From Flavobacteriales bacterium UBA7468 (GTDB lineage Bacteria > Bacteroidota > Bacteroidia > Flavobacteriales_D > Crocinitomicaceae), in assembly GCA_002478565.1 (NCBI GenBank), contig DLPC01000006.1:1-64000 (forward strand): a DNA stretch of 64,000 nt. The letters run 5' to 3'. Positions 42,000 to 50,627 of the stretch are shown piece after piece; the stretch's first letter is position 1, and every line of letters begins with the position of its first letter. Under the pieces are notes generated by a model. The model was given only the letters and a program-made list of their open reading frames with translations. It had not been told where the DNA came from and did not search any database. The position numbers and the translations under genes were made by a program.

Positions 42000-42853
42000 A
42001 CAAACAACTTTTGTTGCCAGTTTTGCATTTCGTCCGCTGAAATTAAATCTAGCTCTCCTAAAGTACTGATTACTTTTTCAAAATCAGCAGTAGCAACATC
42101 AGAGCTATAGGACCACTCCGTTTTATTCAACCATTGCTGAACTTCGTTTTGCTTTAGTGCATAGCGCCATGCTATTACTTCTGCTGCATCCGAACTATTT
42201 TTTAATTCCTTAGCACGGGTTTGAATAATTGTTAATATGGCATTCAGTAATTCCGCTTCTTGATTTAATACCTCATTGCTTACAGCGATCACAAAACATG
42301 GCCAAGGTGTTAATACCTCTCCAATACGTTTACATTTGCCTTGATCCACAAATGGTTGCGTAGTGTATTTTTCCCATAAAAATCCTTGGGCTTCATCGCT
42401 ACTGAGCGCCCACAACCCGCCATATACATCCCCGACAACGTTGAAACTGAGCGCTGAAGGGTCCCAACCTTGCTGTTGGGCCAAAACAAAAGACATCAAG
42501 TGTGAACCCGAACCCTCTCTTGAAATGGCGAAGGTCTTGCTGTCGAGGTCACTTAAGTCATTAATGCCATGATTGACAGGAACGTGAATACCCCAAATCA
42601 AAGGTGTCTGTACGTATACTGCGATAATTTTAGCATCAAGACCCTTGAGAATTGCCCTTGAAATGCCCTCGGTGAGCAGAACAGCAATATCTATTGTGCC
42701 CGCTTGTAAACCTTTGATCATCTGGCCGGTTCCACCAGTCATGTCAGACCAGTGCAACTCTATGCCTGCATCTTTAAACCTTCCTTCCTCGATAGCTAAG
42801 CGCCAAGGCAGATTAAAATGCTCTGGTACTCCGCCTACTTTTAATCTTTTCAT
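41996..42853 (-). CDS. Periplasmic-binding-protein-like protein without signal peptide (NMT1/THI5-like fold)
   Basis: 285 residues. The sequence follows nitrate/taurine/thiamine-precursor-type binding proteins (EGRFKDAGIELHW; GLQAGTIDIAVLLTEG; LDSKTFAISREGSGSHLMS). It starts directly with the first strand (MKRLKVGGVPEHFNLPW) and has no signal peptide or lipobox, so it would stay in the cytoplasm. No matching permease is nearby. It starts on the stop of an ABC exporter gene (ATGA) and ends on the start of a secreted protein gene (ATGA). Ligand and role unknown. Confidence 0.75.
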   Translation of the reverse strand: MKRLKVGGVPEHFNLPWRLAIEEGRFKDAGIELHWSDMTGGTGQMIKGLQAGTIDIAVLLTEGISRAILKGLDAKIIAVYVQTPLIWGIHVPVNHGINDLSDLDSKTFAISREGSGSHLMSFVLAQQQGWDPSALSFNVVGDVYGGLWALSSDEAQGFLWEKYTTQPFVDQGKCKRIGEVLTPWPCFVIAVSNEVLNQEAELLNAILTIIQTRAKELKNSSDAAEVIAWRYALKQNEVQQWLNKTEWSYSSDVATADFEKVISTLGELDLISADEMQNWQQKLFV

Positions 42854-44616
42854 TGGTCTTGCTGATTGAAATACTGACGATCGTATAAATTCTTGTAATG
42901 TGCATTTTGTAAAAGCAGTTCGTCGTGCGTGCCTTGCTCAATGATTTCACCTTTTTCCATCACGACAATTCTATTTGCCTGCCTAATTGTAGACAAGCGG
43001 TGGGCGATGACAATTGAGGTTCTTCCTTTGGTGAGCTTTTCTGTGGCCGTTTTGATCAACATTTCACTCTCGCTATCTACGCTCGATGTGGCTTCATCTA
43101 AAATAAGGAGCTCTGGGTTGTAAACATAAGCGCGAATAAACGACAGCAATTGACGCTGACCCACCGAAAGAGTTCCTCCGCGCTCACCAATTGGCTGTTC
43201 GTATTTTAATGGTAGCTGGTCTATAAAATCATGCGCACCAACAGCTTTAGACGCAGCAATCACTTGTTCAAGTGAAATAGACGGGTCGCCTAAAGTAATA
43301 TTGTTAAAAATCGTGTCTGAAAACAAGAATACGTCTTGTAAAACGATGGCGATGTGCTTGCGCAATGTGCTCAGTGCGATATCTTCAATCGCCACCTCGC
43401 CAATTTTTATTTCGCCTTCTTGATGCTCGTAAAATCTTCCCAACAGATTGACCAAAGTGGTTTTACCCGAACCCGTGGCGCCAACTATAGCAACCGTTTC
43501 TCCTTGTTTGATGGTGAGATTTAAATTCTTGAGAACGGGTTGCCCCTCCACATATGCAAAGTTCACATTTACAAATTGAATATCCTGATTGAAATTAATC
43601 TGCTCAGCATGTCCGTCTTGTTGTATGTCTGTTTGTTCGTCTAAAACTCCAAAAATTCTTTCAGCCCTTACTACACCTCTTTGAAGCACATTAAACTTAT
43701 CGGCCAACATTCTAATAGGTCTGTATAGCTGGCTAATCCAAAAGACAAAGGCAAAAATTTGACCGAACATATTTCTAACATCTTGTTCAGACTTTCCTGC
43801 TGCTTGTAGGGCGCCCCAAACGAGTAAAGAAGCGATTGACAATGAACTCAACAATTCTACCAATGGAAAAAATATGGAGTTTGCCCAAACTGCTTTGATA
43901 TGCGCACTTCGGTGTGCCACATTGATTTGATCAAAAGCAGCTGCTTCATTCTTTTGACGATTAAATAGCTGGACTAAGCTCATGCCTGTAAGTCTTTCTT
44001 GTACAAATGTGTTGAGTTTGGTAACAGCTACCCTTTCTTGCTGAAAAGAACCTTTCATCGCTCTTGCAAAAATCCTCGTTGACCAAATTAAGATGGGCAC
44101 AGGTATCAATGTCATGAGTGCCAACTGCCAATTTGTTAAAAACATAAACAAAATGATCAAAGCTAAAGACAACAAATCTGCGGCGATATCCATGATACCC
44201 GAAGAAAACACTTCCGTGATGGCTTCTGTATCTGATACAACTCGGGTTATCATGGCACCTACTGGGTTCTTGTCAAAATATGATACCCGTAACTGCATGA
44301 AATGATGAATGACCTTCTTGCGTAAATCTCTAATAACAGATTGTGCCAATAAGTTTGAAAAATAAGTACCCACTACTTGAAGTAAGGCCTCCAACAAAAG
44401 CATGAGTAAAACCAATAACGAGCCCAATAAAAGCAAATTTGGATTTTGATTTTTGACCAAGTAACGCTCTATGATCTGGCCTATCACATAAGGACGAGCT
44501 GGTGACAATGCAGCCAATAGAATGGTCGTAGAAACCGCAATAATTAAATATTTTCGGTAGGGACTTGCAAAGCTTATTAGGCGTTTGAACAAGGAATATT
44601 GCAGGTTTTCACTCAT
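42850..44616 (-). CDS. ABC exporter, fused permease-ATPase (MsbA/MDR-like)
   Basis: 588 residues. Six-helix membrane domain (about 1-320) followed by an ATPase domain with Walker A GATGSGKTT, signature LSVGQRQLLS, Walker B LLILDEATSS and H-loop AHRLST. It should act as a homodimer or with the second exporter encoded at 57492. Substrate unknown (lipid or drug export is typical). Heads a three-gene operon. Confidence 0.93.
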   Translation of the reverse strand: MSENLQYSLFKRLISFASPYRKYLIIAVSTTILLAALSPARPYVIGQIIERYLVKNQNPNLLLLGSLLVLLMLLLEALLQVVGTYFSNLLAQSVIRDLRKKVIHHFMQLRVSYFDKNPVGAMITRVVSDTEAITEVFSSGIMDIAADLLSLALIILFMFLTNWQLALMTLIPVPILIWSTRIFARAMKGSFQQERVAVTKLNTFVQERLTGMSLVQLFNRQKNEAAAFDQINVAHRSAHIKAVWANSIFFPLVELLSSLSIASLLVWGALQAAGKSEQDVRNMFGQIFAFVFWISQLYRPIRMLADKFNVLQRGVVRAERIFGVLDEQTDIQQDGHAEQINFNQDIQFVNVNFAYVEGQPVLKNLNLTIKQGETVAIVGATGSGKTTLVNLLGRFYEHQEGEIKIGEVAIEDIALSTLRKHIAIVLQDVFLFSDTIFNNITLGDPSISLEQVIAASKAVGAHDFIDQLPLKYEQPIGERGGTLSVGQRQLLSFIRAYVYNPELLILDEATSSVDSESEMLIKTATEKLTKGRTSIVIAHRLSTIRQANRIVVMEKGEIIEQGTHDELLLQNAHYKNLYDRQYFNQQDQ

Positions 44617-44623
44617 TTGTTTA

Positions 44624-44651
44624 CAAAATTACTTCTTAATTCCTTACCTTT
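44624..44651. promoter_or_regulatory. Back-to-back promoters: -7 elements at 44624-44631 (minus) and 44644-44651 (plus)
   Basis: Minus-strand TAATTTTG lies 7 bases before the ABC exporter ATG. Plus-strand TACCTTTG lies 19 bases before the GTG start of prs. The -7 elements are 12 bases apart, so the two polymerases would compete. Confidence 0.6.
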
Positions 44652-44670
44652 GCATCCAATTTCTATTAAG

Positions 44671-45600
44671 GTGGGCGTTAAAATTTTTGCTGGACGAGCT
44701 TCTGAACAATTAGCATCTCAAATTGCTAAGTCTTTTGGTACGCCATTAGGCGACGTTAAAGTGAGTGTTTTTTCCGATGGTGAATTTCAACCTTCGTTCG
44801 AAGAAACTGTACGTGGTCAAGACGTCTTTATCGTGCAATCTACAATGCCGCCAACAGAAAACCTCTTTGAATTATTATTATTAGTAGACGCTGCCCGTCG
44901 TGCTTCAGCAAGAAAAATTATTGCTGTCATTCCTTATTTTGGTTTTGCACGTCAAGATCGCAAAGACAAACCAAGGGTAGCAATTGGCGCTAAGCTAGTC
45001 GCAAACATGCTCATGGCTGCCGGTGTTGATCGCGTCATGACCATGGATCTTCATGCTGACCAAATTCAAGGGTTTTTTGAAGTACCAGTAGACCACCTTT
45101 TTGCGTCTACCCTATTTCTTCAAGAAGTTGAAAGCCTTGACCAACAAAACTTAGTCGTAGCTGCTCCGGACGCGGGTGGTGCAAAACGCGCCAATTCATA
45201 CGCCAAAAAACTCAATTGCGGTTTGGCGCTTTGTCATAAACACCGCAAAAAGGCAAATGAAATCGCTGAAATGACCGTTATTGGTGATGTCGTTGGTAAA
45301 GACGTCGTCATCATCGACGACATGTGCGATACTGCGGGCACACTTACTACAGCTGCAGATTTGCTCATTGAAAAAGGTGCCAAAAGCGTACGCGCATTTA
45401 CAACACACGCCGTTTTAAGTGGGCCTGCTTTTGAGCGTATTGAAGCTTCTAAATTAACCGAACTAATTGTCACCGATACCATTCCGTTGAGTAAAAGCAG
45501 CAGCAAAATCCGTGTGGTTTCTGTAGCCGATCTTTTCGCAGATGTTATTAAAAGATTGGTCAACAATGAATCAATTAGTTCTCATTTCGTAATCTCTTAA
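44671..45600 (+). CDS. prs: Ribose-phosphate pyrophosphokinase (PRPP synthase), GTG start
   Basis: 309 residues from GTG at 44671. An in-frame ATG at 44599 lies inside the divergent exporter gene and upstream of the prs -7 element (44644-44651), so it cannot be the start; VGVKIFAG matches the family N-terminus. Catalytic and PRPP-loop motifs present: FSDGEF, FARQDRKDKPR, DLHADQIQGFF and VIIDDMCDTAGTL. It makes PRPP for nucleotide, His and Trp synthesis. It lies 12 bases before the L25 gene. Confidence 0.95.
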   Translation: MGVKIFAGRASEQLASQIAKSFGTPLGDVKVSVFSDGEFQPSFEETVRGQDVFIVQSTMPPTENLFELLLLVDAARRASARKIIAVIPYFGFARQDRKDKPRVAIGAKLVANMLMAAGVDRVMTMDLHADQIQGFFEVPVDHLFASTLFLQEVESLDQQNLVVAAPDAGGAKRANSYAKKLNCGLALCHKHRKKANEIAEMTVIGDVVGKDVVIIDDMCDTAGTLTTAADLLIEKGAKSVRAFTTHAVLSGPAFERIEASKLTELIVTDTIPLSKSSSKIRVVSVADLFADVIKRLVNNESISSHFVIS

Positions 45601-45612
45601 ATTAAATATAAC

Positions 45613-46206
45613 ATGAAAACAGCACATTTGAGCGGTTCGCTCCGAGCGAACGTAGGGAAGAAGGATGCTGCGGCTTTGCGTAACGCAGGCCTAGTTCCTT
45701 GTGTGCTTTACGGTCAAGGTGAGCAAACTCACTTCGCAGTAAAGCGAACAGAAATCGACAAAATCGTTTTTTCTCCTGAAGTTTATCAAGTAGCCCTTGA
45801 TATTGAAGGCAAAAAAGCAGTCGGAATCATCCGTGAGTTACAACAACACCCTACCAAAGACACCATTCAGCACGTAGACTTCTACGAATTGAATGACACC
45901 AAAGAAGTTCGTGTAAAATTACCAGTTCGTATCACAGGTTCATCACGTGGTGTAATGGCTGGTGGTAAACTCATGACTGTATTCCGTCAATTACAAGTAG
46001 TTGGCTTACCAAGTGCTTTACCTGATGCAATTACTCTTGACATTACCAAACTTCGTATTGGACAATCTATTCGTGTCAATAGCATTGAAATCCCAGGCGT
46101 TAAATTCCTAGATCCTGCAAATGCAGTGGTTGTTGCCGTTAAAATGGCTCGTGGTGCTGTTAAAGGCGCTGATGCTGGTGACGACGAAGAGGAAGAGGAA
46201 GCATAA
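45613..46206 (+). CDS. rplY: Ribosomal protein L25 (general stress protein CTC form)
   Basis: 197 residues, the long two-domain form: an N-terminal 5S-rRNA-binding domain (GSLRANVGKKDAAALRNAG; VPCVLYGQGEQTHF) and a C-terminal TL5/CTC domain, ending in an acidic tail (GDDEEEEEA). Co-transcribed with prs, a common pairing, and followed by a strong terminator. Confidence 0.96.
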   Translation: MKTAHLSGSLRANVGKKDAAALRNAGLVPCVLYGQGEQTHFAVKRTEIDKIVFSPEVYQVALDIEGKKAVGIIRELQQHPTKDTIQHVDFYELNDTKEVRVKLPVRITGSSRGVMAGGKLMTVFRQLQVVGLPSALPDAITLDITKLRIGQSIRVNSIEIPGVKFLDPANAVVVAVKMARGAVKGADAGDDEEEEEA

Positions 46207-46227
46207 GCCTCATTAAACAAATTAATG

Positions 46228-46254
46228 AAACCGCCCATGTGGCGGTTTTTTTTT
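46228..46254 (+). terminator. Rho-independent terminator after rplY
   Basis: Perfect 8-bp stem AAACCGCC (46228-46235) with GGCGGTTT (46241-46248), 5-base loop, T run to 46254. Confidence 0.92.
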
Positions 46255-46288
46255 GTCACTTTTGTTCGTTAATTTCGTTGTCACTACC

Positions 46289-47005
46289 ATGATCCAGCCA
46301 CGCACCCTCATAATTATACCTACTTACAACGAAAAGGACAACGTGGCACAAATGGTGCAAGCTATTATGAGCCTGCAACAAGGATATCACATCTTATTTA
46401 TCGACGACAATTCTCCCGATGGCACTGCTCAACACATTGAGATGCTCATGGAGAAGCACCCGGAAGTGTTTTTAGAAAAACGAGCCGGAAAACTTGGTTT
46501 GGGAACTGCTTATATTCATGGATTTAAGTGGGCCCTACAACGAGACTACCTCTACATCATTGAAATGGACTGTGATTTTTCACATGATCCTAAGGACCTG
46601 CCAAGGTTGATGTCGGCATGTCAGAACGGTGCTGATGTCGCTGTTGGCTCAAGATATATTAGGGGTGGCCGTGTACGAAATTGGCCGCTCAAACGCATCC
46701 TCATGAGTTATTTTGCAAGTGTTTACGTGCGCCTCATTCTGTGGATCAACATCAAAGATACTACCGCTGGCTTCAAATGCTATCAGGCAAAGGTGCTTCA
46801 GTCGATTCCTCTGGATAGCATACCATTTAAGGGTTATGCCTTTCAGATTTGTATGAAATATGCTGCTATTCAACTTGGGTTCCGAGTCAAAGAAATACCT
46901 ATAACCTTCATAGATCGTATTGCCGGAGAATCAAAAATGAGTAAAGGAATTTTCAAAGAAGCATTATTTGGCGTCTGGGAAATGAAAAAAATGAAATGGA
47001 AATGA
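46289..47005 (+). CDS. Family 2 glycosyltransferase, polyprenol-phosphate mannose synthase-like
   Basis: 238 residues from the ATG at 46289. An in-frame ATG at 46253 lies inside the preceding terminator's T run and is rejected; a -7 element TAATTTCG (46270-46277) fits the later start. Motifs IIIPTYNEKDN, DDNSPDGTA, GLGTAYIHGFKWAL and MDCDFSHDP are those of bacterial Dpm1-like enzymes that load a sugar onto polyprenyl phosphate. No C-terminal membrane domain. The sugar is unknown. Confidence 0.9.
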   Translation: MIQPRTLIIIPTYNEKDNVAQMVQAIMSLQQGYHILFIDDNSPDGTAQHIEMLMEKHPEVFLEKRAGKLGLGTAYIHGFKWALQRDYLYIIEMDCDFSHDPKDLPRLMSACQNGADVAVGSRYIRGGRVRNWPLKRILMSYFASVYVRLILWINIKDTTAGFKCYQAKVLQSIPLDSIPFKGYAFQICMKYAAIQLGFRVKEIPITFIDRIAGESKMSKGIFKEALFGVWEMKKMKWK

Positions 47006-48339
47006 AGAAAATACTGAGAAACGGAACTATCATCAACGAAGGCAAAAAATTTGTTGCCGATATCTACATCTCAAACGGTCGCATTGAAAAAATTGCCAAC
47101 CAAATTGATTTACCAGAAAACGTTGAAGAAATTGACGCAACGGGCCTTTTCATTTTACCTGGTTGCATCGACGACCAAGTCCATTTTAGAGAGCCCGGGC
47201 TTACACATAAAGGCAATATTTTCACAGAATCAAGAGCAGCTGTCGCAGGAGGTATAACAAGTTTCATGGAAATGCCCAACACGGTTCCCAATGCACTTAC
47301 GCAAGAATTGCTCGAAGATAAATATCAAATTGCTAGTCAGACCGCACTTGCCAATTATTCCTTTTTCATGGGGGCCTCCAATGATAACCTTGAAGAGGTA
47401 CTCAAAACCGACACCTCTAAAATTTGCGGCGTAAAGGTTTTTATGGGCTCCTCTACGGGAAACATGTTGGTGGACAAAGAAAGTGTATTAGAGGGCTTGT
47501 TTTCACGCGTAGGGGCGCTTATTGCCACGCATTGCGAAGACGAACACACCGTTAAAACCAATCTCGCTTTATTTCAAGCCAAATATGGCGATCACATTCC
47601 AGTAAGCGCACATCCGCTCATTCGCAACGAAGAGGCTTGTTATCTCTCCTCATCAAAAGCTGTAGCGCTCGCTAAAAAACACAAAGCACGTCTGCACATC
47701 TTACATATCTCAACCGAAAAAGAAACGCATTTATTTGGCAACACGCTACCATTAGAGCAAAAACTCATCACAGCTGAAGCCTGTGTACACCACTTGTGGT
47801 TCAGCGATGCAGATTACCAAGAAAAAGGGAACTTCATCAAATGGAACCCAGCAGTAAAAACAACAACGGACCGCGAAGGCATTTGGAAAGCCCTACTTGA
47901 TGACCGCATTGACGTGATTGCAACCGATCATGCGCCACACACCCTCGAGGAAAAATCTAATCCATACCTCAGCGCGCCTTCAGGGGGTCCGCTGGTGCAA
48001 CACGCTTTAGTCGCCATGCTTGATAAGGTAAAAGAAGGAATCATTTCAATAGAAAGGGTTGTAGAAAAAATGGCTCATGCTCCGGCCATTCTTTTTAAAA
48101 TTGAGAACCGCGGTTTTATCCGAGAAGGTTACCATGCTGATTTAGTTTTAGTCAAGCCCGCTGCCGGAGAACCCGTCAGTAAAAGCAATGTGCTTTACAA
48201 ATGCGGTTGGTCTCCTTTTGAAGGGCATCAGTTTTCACATAGCATTCATAGTACTTTTGTCAACGGAAACTGTGTTTACGCAAACGGTCAAATTCACGAA
48301 GGATCTAACGGCGAAAGATTGTCATTTTCACCAAGATGA
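47002..48339 (+). CDS. pyrC: Dihydroorotase
   Basis: 445 residues from the ATG at 47002, which overlaps the glycosyltransferase stop as ATGA; an ATG two codons earlier (46996) is also possible. The amidohydrolase fold motifs are present: PGCIDDQVHFREPG, ATHCEDE, LHILHIST and IATDHAPHT. In the first metal motif the usual D-x-H-x-H is D-D-Q-V-H, a substitution I recall as common to this enzyme in Bacteroidota. It cyclises carbamoyl-aspartate in pyrimidine synthesis, and prs upstream supplies PRPP for the same pathway. Confidence 0.92.
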   Translation: MKKILRNGTIINEGKKFVADIYISNGRIEKIANQIDLPENVEEIDATGLFILPGCIDDQVHFREPGLTHKGNIFTESRAAVAGGITSFMEMPNTVPNALTQELLEDKYQIASQTALANYSFFMGASNDNLEEVLKTDTSKICGVKVFMGSSTGNMLVDKESVLEGLFSRVGALIATHCEDEHTVKTNLALFQAKYGDHIPVSAHPLIRNEEACYLSSSKAVALAKKHKARLHILHISTEKETHLFGNTLPLEQKLITAEACVHHLWFSDADYQEKGNFIKWNPAVKTTTDREGIWKALLDDRIDVIATDHAPHTLEEKSNPYLSAPSGGPLVQHALVAMLDKVKEGIISIERVVEKMAHAPAILFKIENRGFIREGYHADLVLVKPAAGEPVSKSNVLYKCGWSPFEGHQFSHSIHSTFVNGNCVYANGQIHEGSNGERLSFSPR

Positions 48340-48656
48340 AAAAATACCTCGTCGTACTTCTTTTAGGGCTAGTCTTTTCTTGTAACGAATTTAGCGTACC
48401 TGCCAATTACCTTCAACCCGAAGAACTCAGTGTTTTGGTTGAAGAAATCAGCGTTTTAGAAGCGCATTATCAAAGTACTTATGGCGTACCTGGGCAATAT
48501 AAAAATGCCCTTGACAAAGCTGTTTCTAAAGTGTTGAAACAACATCATTGCACGCTTTTGAAATTCAAGAAAAGCGTTTATTATTATGCTGCACATCCAG
48601 AGCTACAAAAACTGCTGAATGAAAGCACCATGACTAGCTTAAGTCGAAAAATATAA
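48336..48656 (+). CDS. DUF4296 lipoprotein
   Basis: 106 residues. Lipobox-like VFSC (mature Cys near 16), then a helical domain with EEISVLEAHYQSTYG and KSVYYYAAHPE, matching the small Bacteroidota family DUF4296. It overlaps the dihydroorotase stop (ATGA). Function unknown. Confidence 0.8.
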   Translation: MKKYLVVLLLGLVFSCNEFSVPANYLQPEELSVLVEEISVLEAHYQSTYGVPGQYKNALDKAVSKVLKQHHCTLLKFKKSVYYYAAHPELQKLLNESTMTSLSRKI

Positions 48657-48659
48657 GTG

Positions 48660-49481
48660 TTAAAAACTGTGGTGTGTGGCCTCGACCTTTGACCCAAAGA
48701 AATGCGAGGCCTTTTGATCAAACACTGCAGTTGTTTCAGACGTAAAAAACCTAACTTCTGCATTTTTACTCAGCCTTTGTTCCATTTCAGGATGAGCCTT
48801 TAAATAAATATCCAGCTTTTCAGCTACAATTGGCCCTTGTGGGACAATTTTGATATCTGGGCCTACTAGTTGTTGTAAATGAGCCTGAAGCACTGGATAA
48901 TGCGTACAAGCAAGTAAAATCGTATCAATAGAGGCGTTTGAACTTAAAAGTTGTTGAACATCCTCCAAAATAAATTGCTTACCTGCTGGATGCTCATATT
49001 GTTGGTTCTCAATTAAAGGAACCCACATCGGACAAGCATGCTGATGGACTTTAATGTCTGGCGCAAATTTCGATAATTCTATCGGGTATGAATTAGAGTT
49101 GATTGTGCCTTGAGTACCTAAAATTCCAACGTGTTTGCTGTGGGTTAGTTCGCCTAAAACTTCAGTGCTAGGTCGTATCACGCCTAAGACGCGATTTGTT
49201 TGAGAAATTTTTGGTAAGTCTTTTTGTTGGATGGTTCTTAATGCCTTGGCAGAGGCCGTATTACAAGCGAGTATGACTAATGGGCAACCTTGCTCAAAAA
49301 GAAAATTAACCGCCTCGAGTGTAAACTCATAAACTACATCAAAAGAGCGATTCCCATATGGTGCCCTGGCGTTATCTCCAAAATAGATAAAATCGTATTG
49401 TGGAAGTTGTTCTCGTATGGCAGACAAAACGGTAAGGCCGCCATAGCCCGAATCAAAAACTCCTATAGGTGTACGCTGCAT
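48660..49481 (-). CDS. murI: Glutamate racemase
   Basis: 273 residues from the ATG at 49481. A farther in-frame ATG (49499) lies upstream of the -7 element and inside the neighbouring terminator, so it is rejected. GVFDSGYGGLTVL, ILACNTASA and LLACTHYPVL provide the substrate loop and both catalytic cysteines. It makes D-glutamate for peptidoglycan. Confidence 0.96.
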   Translation of the reverse strand: MQRTPIGVFDSGYGGLTVLSAIREQLPQYDFIYFGDNARAPYGNRSFDVVYEFTLEAVNFLFEQGCPLVILACNTASAKALRTIQQKDLPKISQTNRVLGVIRPSTEVLGELTHSKHVGILGTQGTINSNSYPIELSKFAPDIKVHQHACPMWVPLIENQQYEHPAGKQFILEDVQQLLSSNASIDTILLACTHYPVLQAHLQQLVGPDIKIVPQGPIVAEKLDIYLKAHPEMEQRLSKNAEVRFFTSETTAVFDQKASHFFGSKVEATHHSF

Positions 49482-49487
49482 TGCGAT

Positions 49488-49495
49488 CAAAGCTA
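49488..49495 (-). promoter_or_regulatory. Promoter -7 element (TAGCTTTG) of murI
   Basis: Exact TAnnTTTG match on the minus strand, 6 bases before the murI ATG and just past the terminator of the upstream ompH gene. Confidence 0.65.
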
Positions 49496-49497
49496 AC

Positions 49498-49526
49498 AAA
49501 AAAAGGGCAACCTACGGCTGCCCTTT
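49498..49526 (-). terminator. Rho-independent terminator after the uppS-bamA-ompH-ompH operon
   Basis: 8-bp perfect stem AAAGGGCA (49502-49509) with TGCCCTTT (49519-49526), followed on the minus strand by seven T. Confidence 0.88.
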
Positions 49527-49543
49527 CAGATCTTATCTTGAGA

Positions 49544-50056
49544 TTATTTTTTTGTAGCTGCTGCGTCAAGAAGTAATAATTCGACAATTACTTCATTGGT
49601 AATGTCCATCCCTCCTTTTGAGTACATTGTAGCAGAAACATCAATTACGTAATTTAATTTCTTGCGTTCTGATACGATTTCAATCGCCTTCTGTACTCTT
49701 TCTAGGATTGGGGCATTTAACTCCTCACTCATCAACTGAAGACCTTCTTCTAATGAAGTTTGGGTTGCTTCAAGCATTTGCTGTTTTTGCATCAATTTGC
49801 TTTCTTGAATTTGACGCTCTACTTCAGACATCTTGTCTTTGCTAGTCATGTACACTTGATATGCTTTTTGAAAATCGGCATCCATGATTTGAAGTTCTTG
49901 CATGCCAGCTGTTTTCATTGAATCAAGTTTTTTAATAGCAAGATCGCGAGAAGGCAAAGTGTCTAGTAATTTTTGTGAGTCAACGTGAGCAATTTTAGAC
50001 TGCGCAAAAGTATTTAAACCTAAAGCAACGAATAGTCCGAGTAATACATTTTTCAT
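49544..50056 (-). CDS. OmpH/Skp-family periplasmic chaperone, second copy
   Basis: 170 residues with a signal peptide (about 1-18, ending TFAQ) and the Skp layout: KIAHVDSQKLLDTLPSRD start, a long coiled-coil (about 50-110), and the closing NYVIDVSATMYSKGG strand. It carries outer-membrane proteins across the periplasm. Two Skp copies after bamA is the usual Bacteroidota arrangement. Confidence 0.93.
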   Translation of the reverse strand: MKNVLLGLFVALGLNTFAQSKIAHVDSQKLLDTLPSRDLAIKKLDSMKTAGMQELQIMDADFQKAYQVYMTSKDKMSEVERQIQESKLMQKQQMLEATQTSLEEGLQLMSEELNAPILERVQKAIEIVSERKKLNYVIDVSATMYSKGGMDITNEVIVELLLLDAAATKK

Positions 50057-50067
50057 TTTTCTGTTTT

Positions 50068-50586
50068 TTATTTTGAGATTCCCATTTCTTCGAGCACTTC
50101 ATTTGAAATGTCGAATTCTTTTTCTGCATAAAGCAAATTGCTTTGGTTTGCTTTGTCAAATACGAAAGTATATCCTTCGCGTTTTGCCACTTTTTTCATA
50201 GCGGTAAAAACGCGGTCTTGAATTGGTTTGATGAGCTCTTGGCGCTTTTGAAAATAGTCTCCGTTGCTGCCAAAATGTTGCGTTTGAAGATCGATGGCTT
50301 CTTGTTCTAGTTTTTGTATTTCCGCTTTGCGTTTTTCGCGTTCCTCTTTCGGTAAAAGGACTTCTTCACGGTCGTATTTACTTTTTAAATCTTTGATTGT
50401 AGCGTAGCGGTCCTCGATTTCTTTGGTCCAACGTTCGGCCATTTTGTCAAGACGCTCTTTTGCTTCTGCGTACTCTGGAACATTTTCAAGAATGTAGTCA
50501 GAATCGATATAGGCATAAGTTTGAGCACTGGCCAATCTGAACGAAAGGACAAGCATCAAAAGCGCAATATATTTTAAGTTTTTCAT
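50068..50586 (-). CDS. OmpH/Skp-family periplasmic chaperone, first copy
   Basis: 172 residues. Signal peptide (about 1-21, ending ASAQ), the TYAYIDSDYILENVPEY start, a charged coiled coil (about 40-120), and FVFDKANQSNLLYAEKE at the end. It is 11 bases from the second copy and 41 bases after bamA in one operon. Confidence 0.93.
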   Translation of the reverse strand: MKNLKYIALLMLVLSFRLASAQTYAYIDSDYILENVPEYAEAKERLDKMAERWTKEIEDRYATIKDLKSKYDREEVLLPKEEREKRKAEIQKLEQEAIDLQTQHFGSNGDYFQKRQELIKPIQDRVFTAMKKVAKREGYTFVFDKANQSNLLYAEKEFDISNEVLEEMGISK

Positions 50587-50627
50587 AGACCTGCTAGAAC
50601 GACGAAGTTACCAATTTATTGTGAATG

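Noticed and set aside
44599..44670. 24-residue N-terminal extension of prs from an ATG
   Set aside because: It lies within the divergent exporter gene and upstream of the prs -7 element, so it would not be transcribed.
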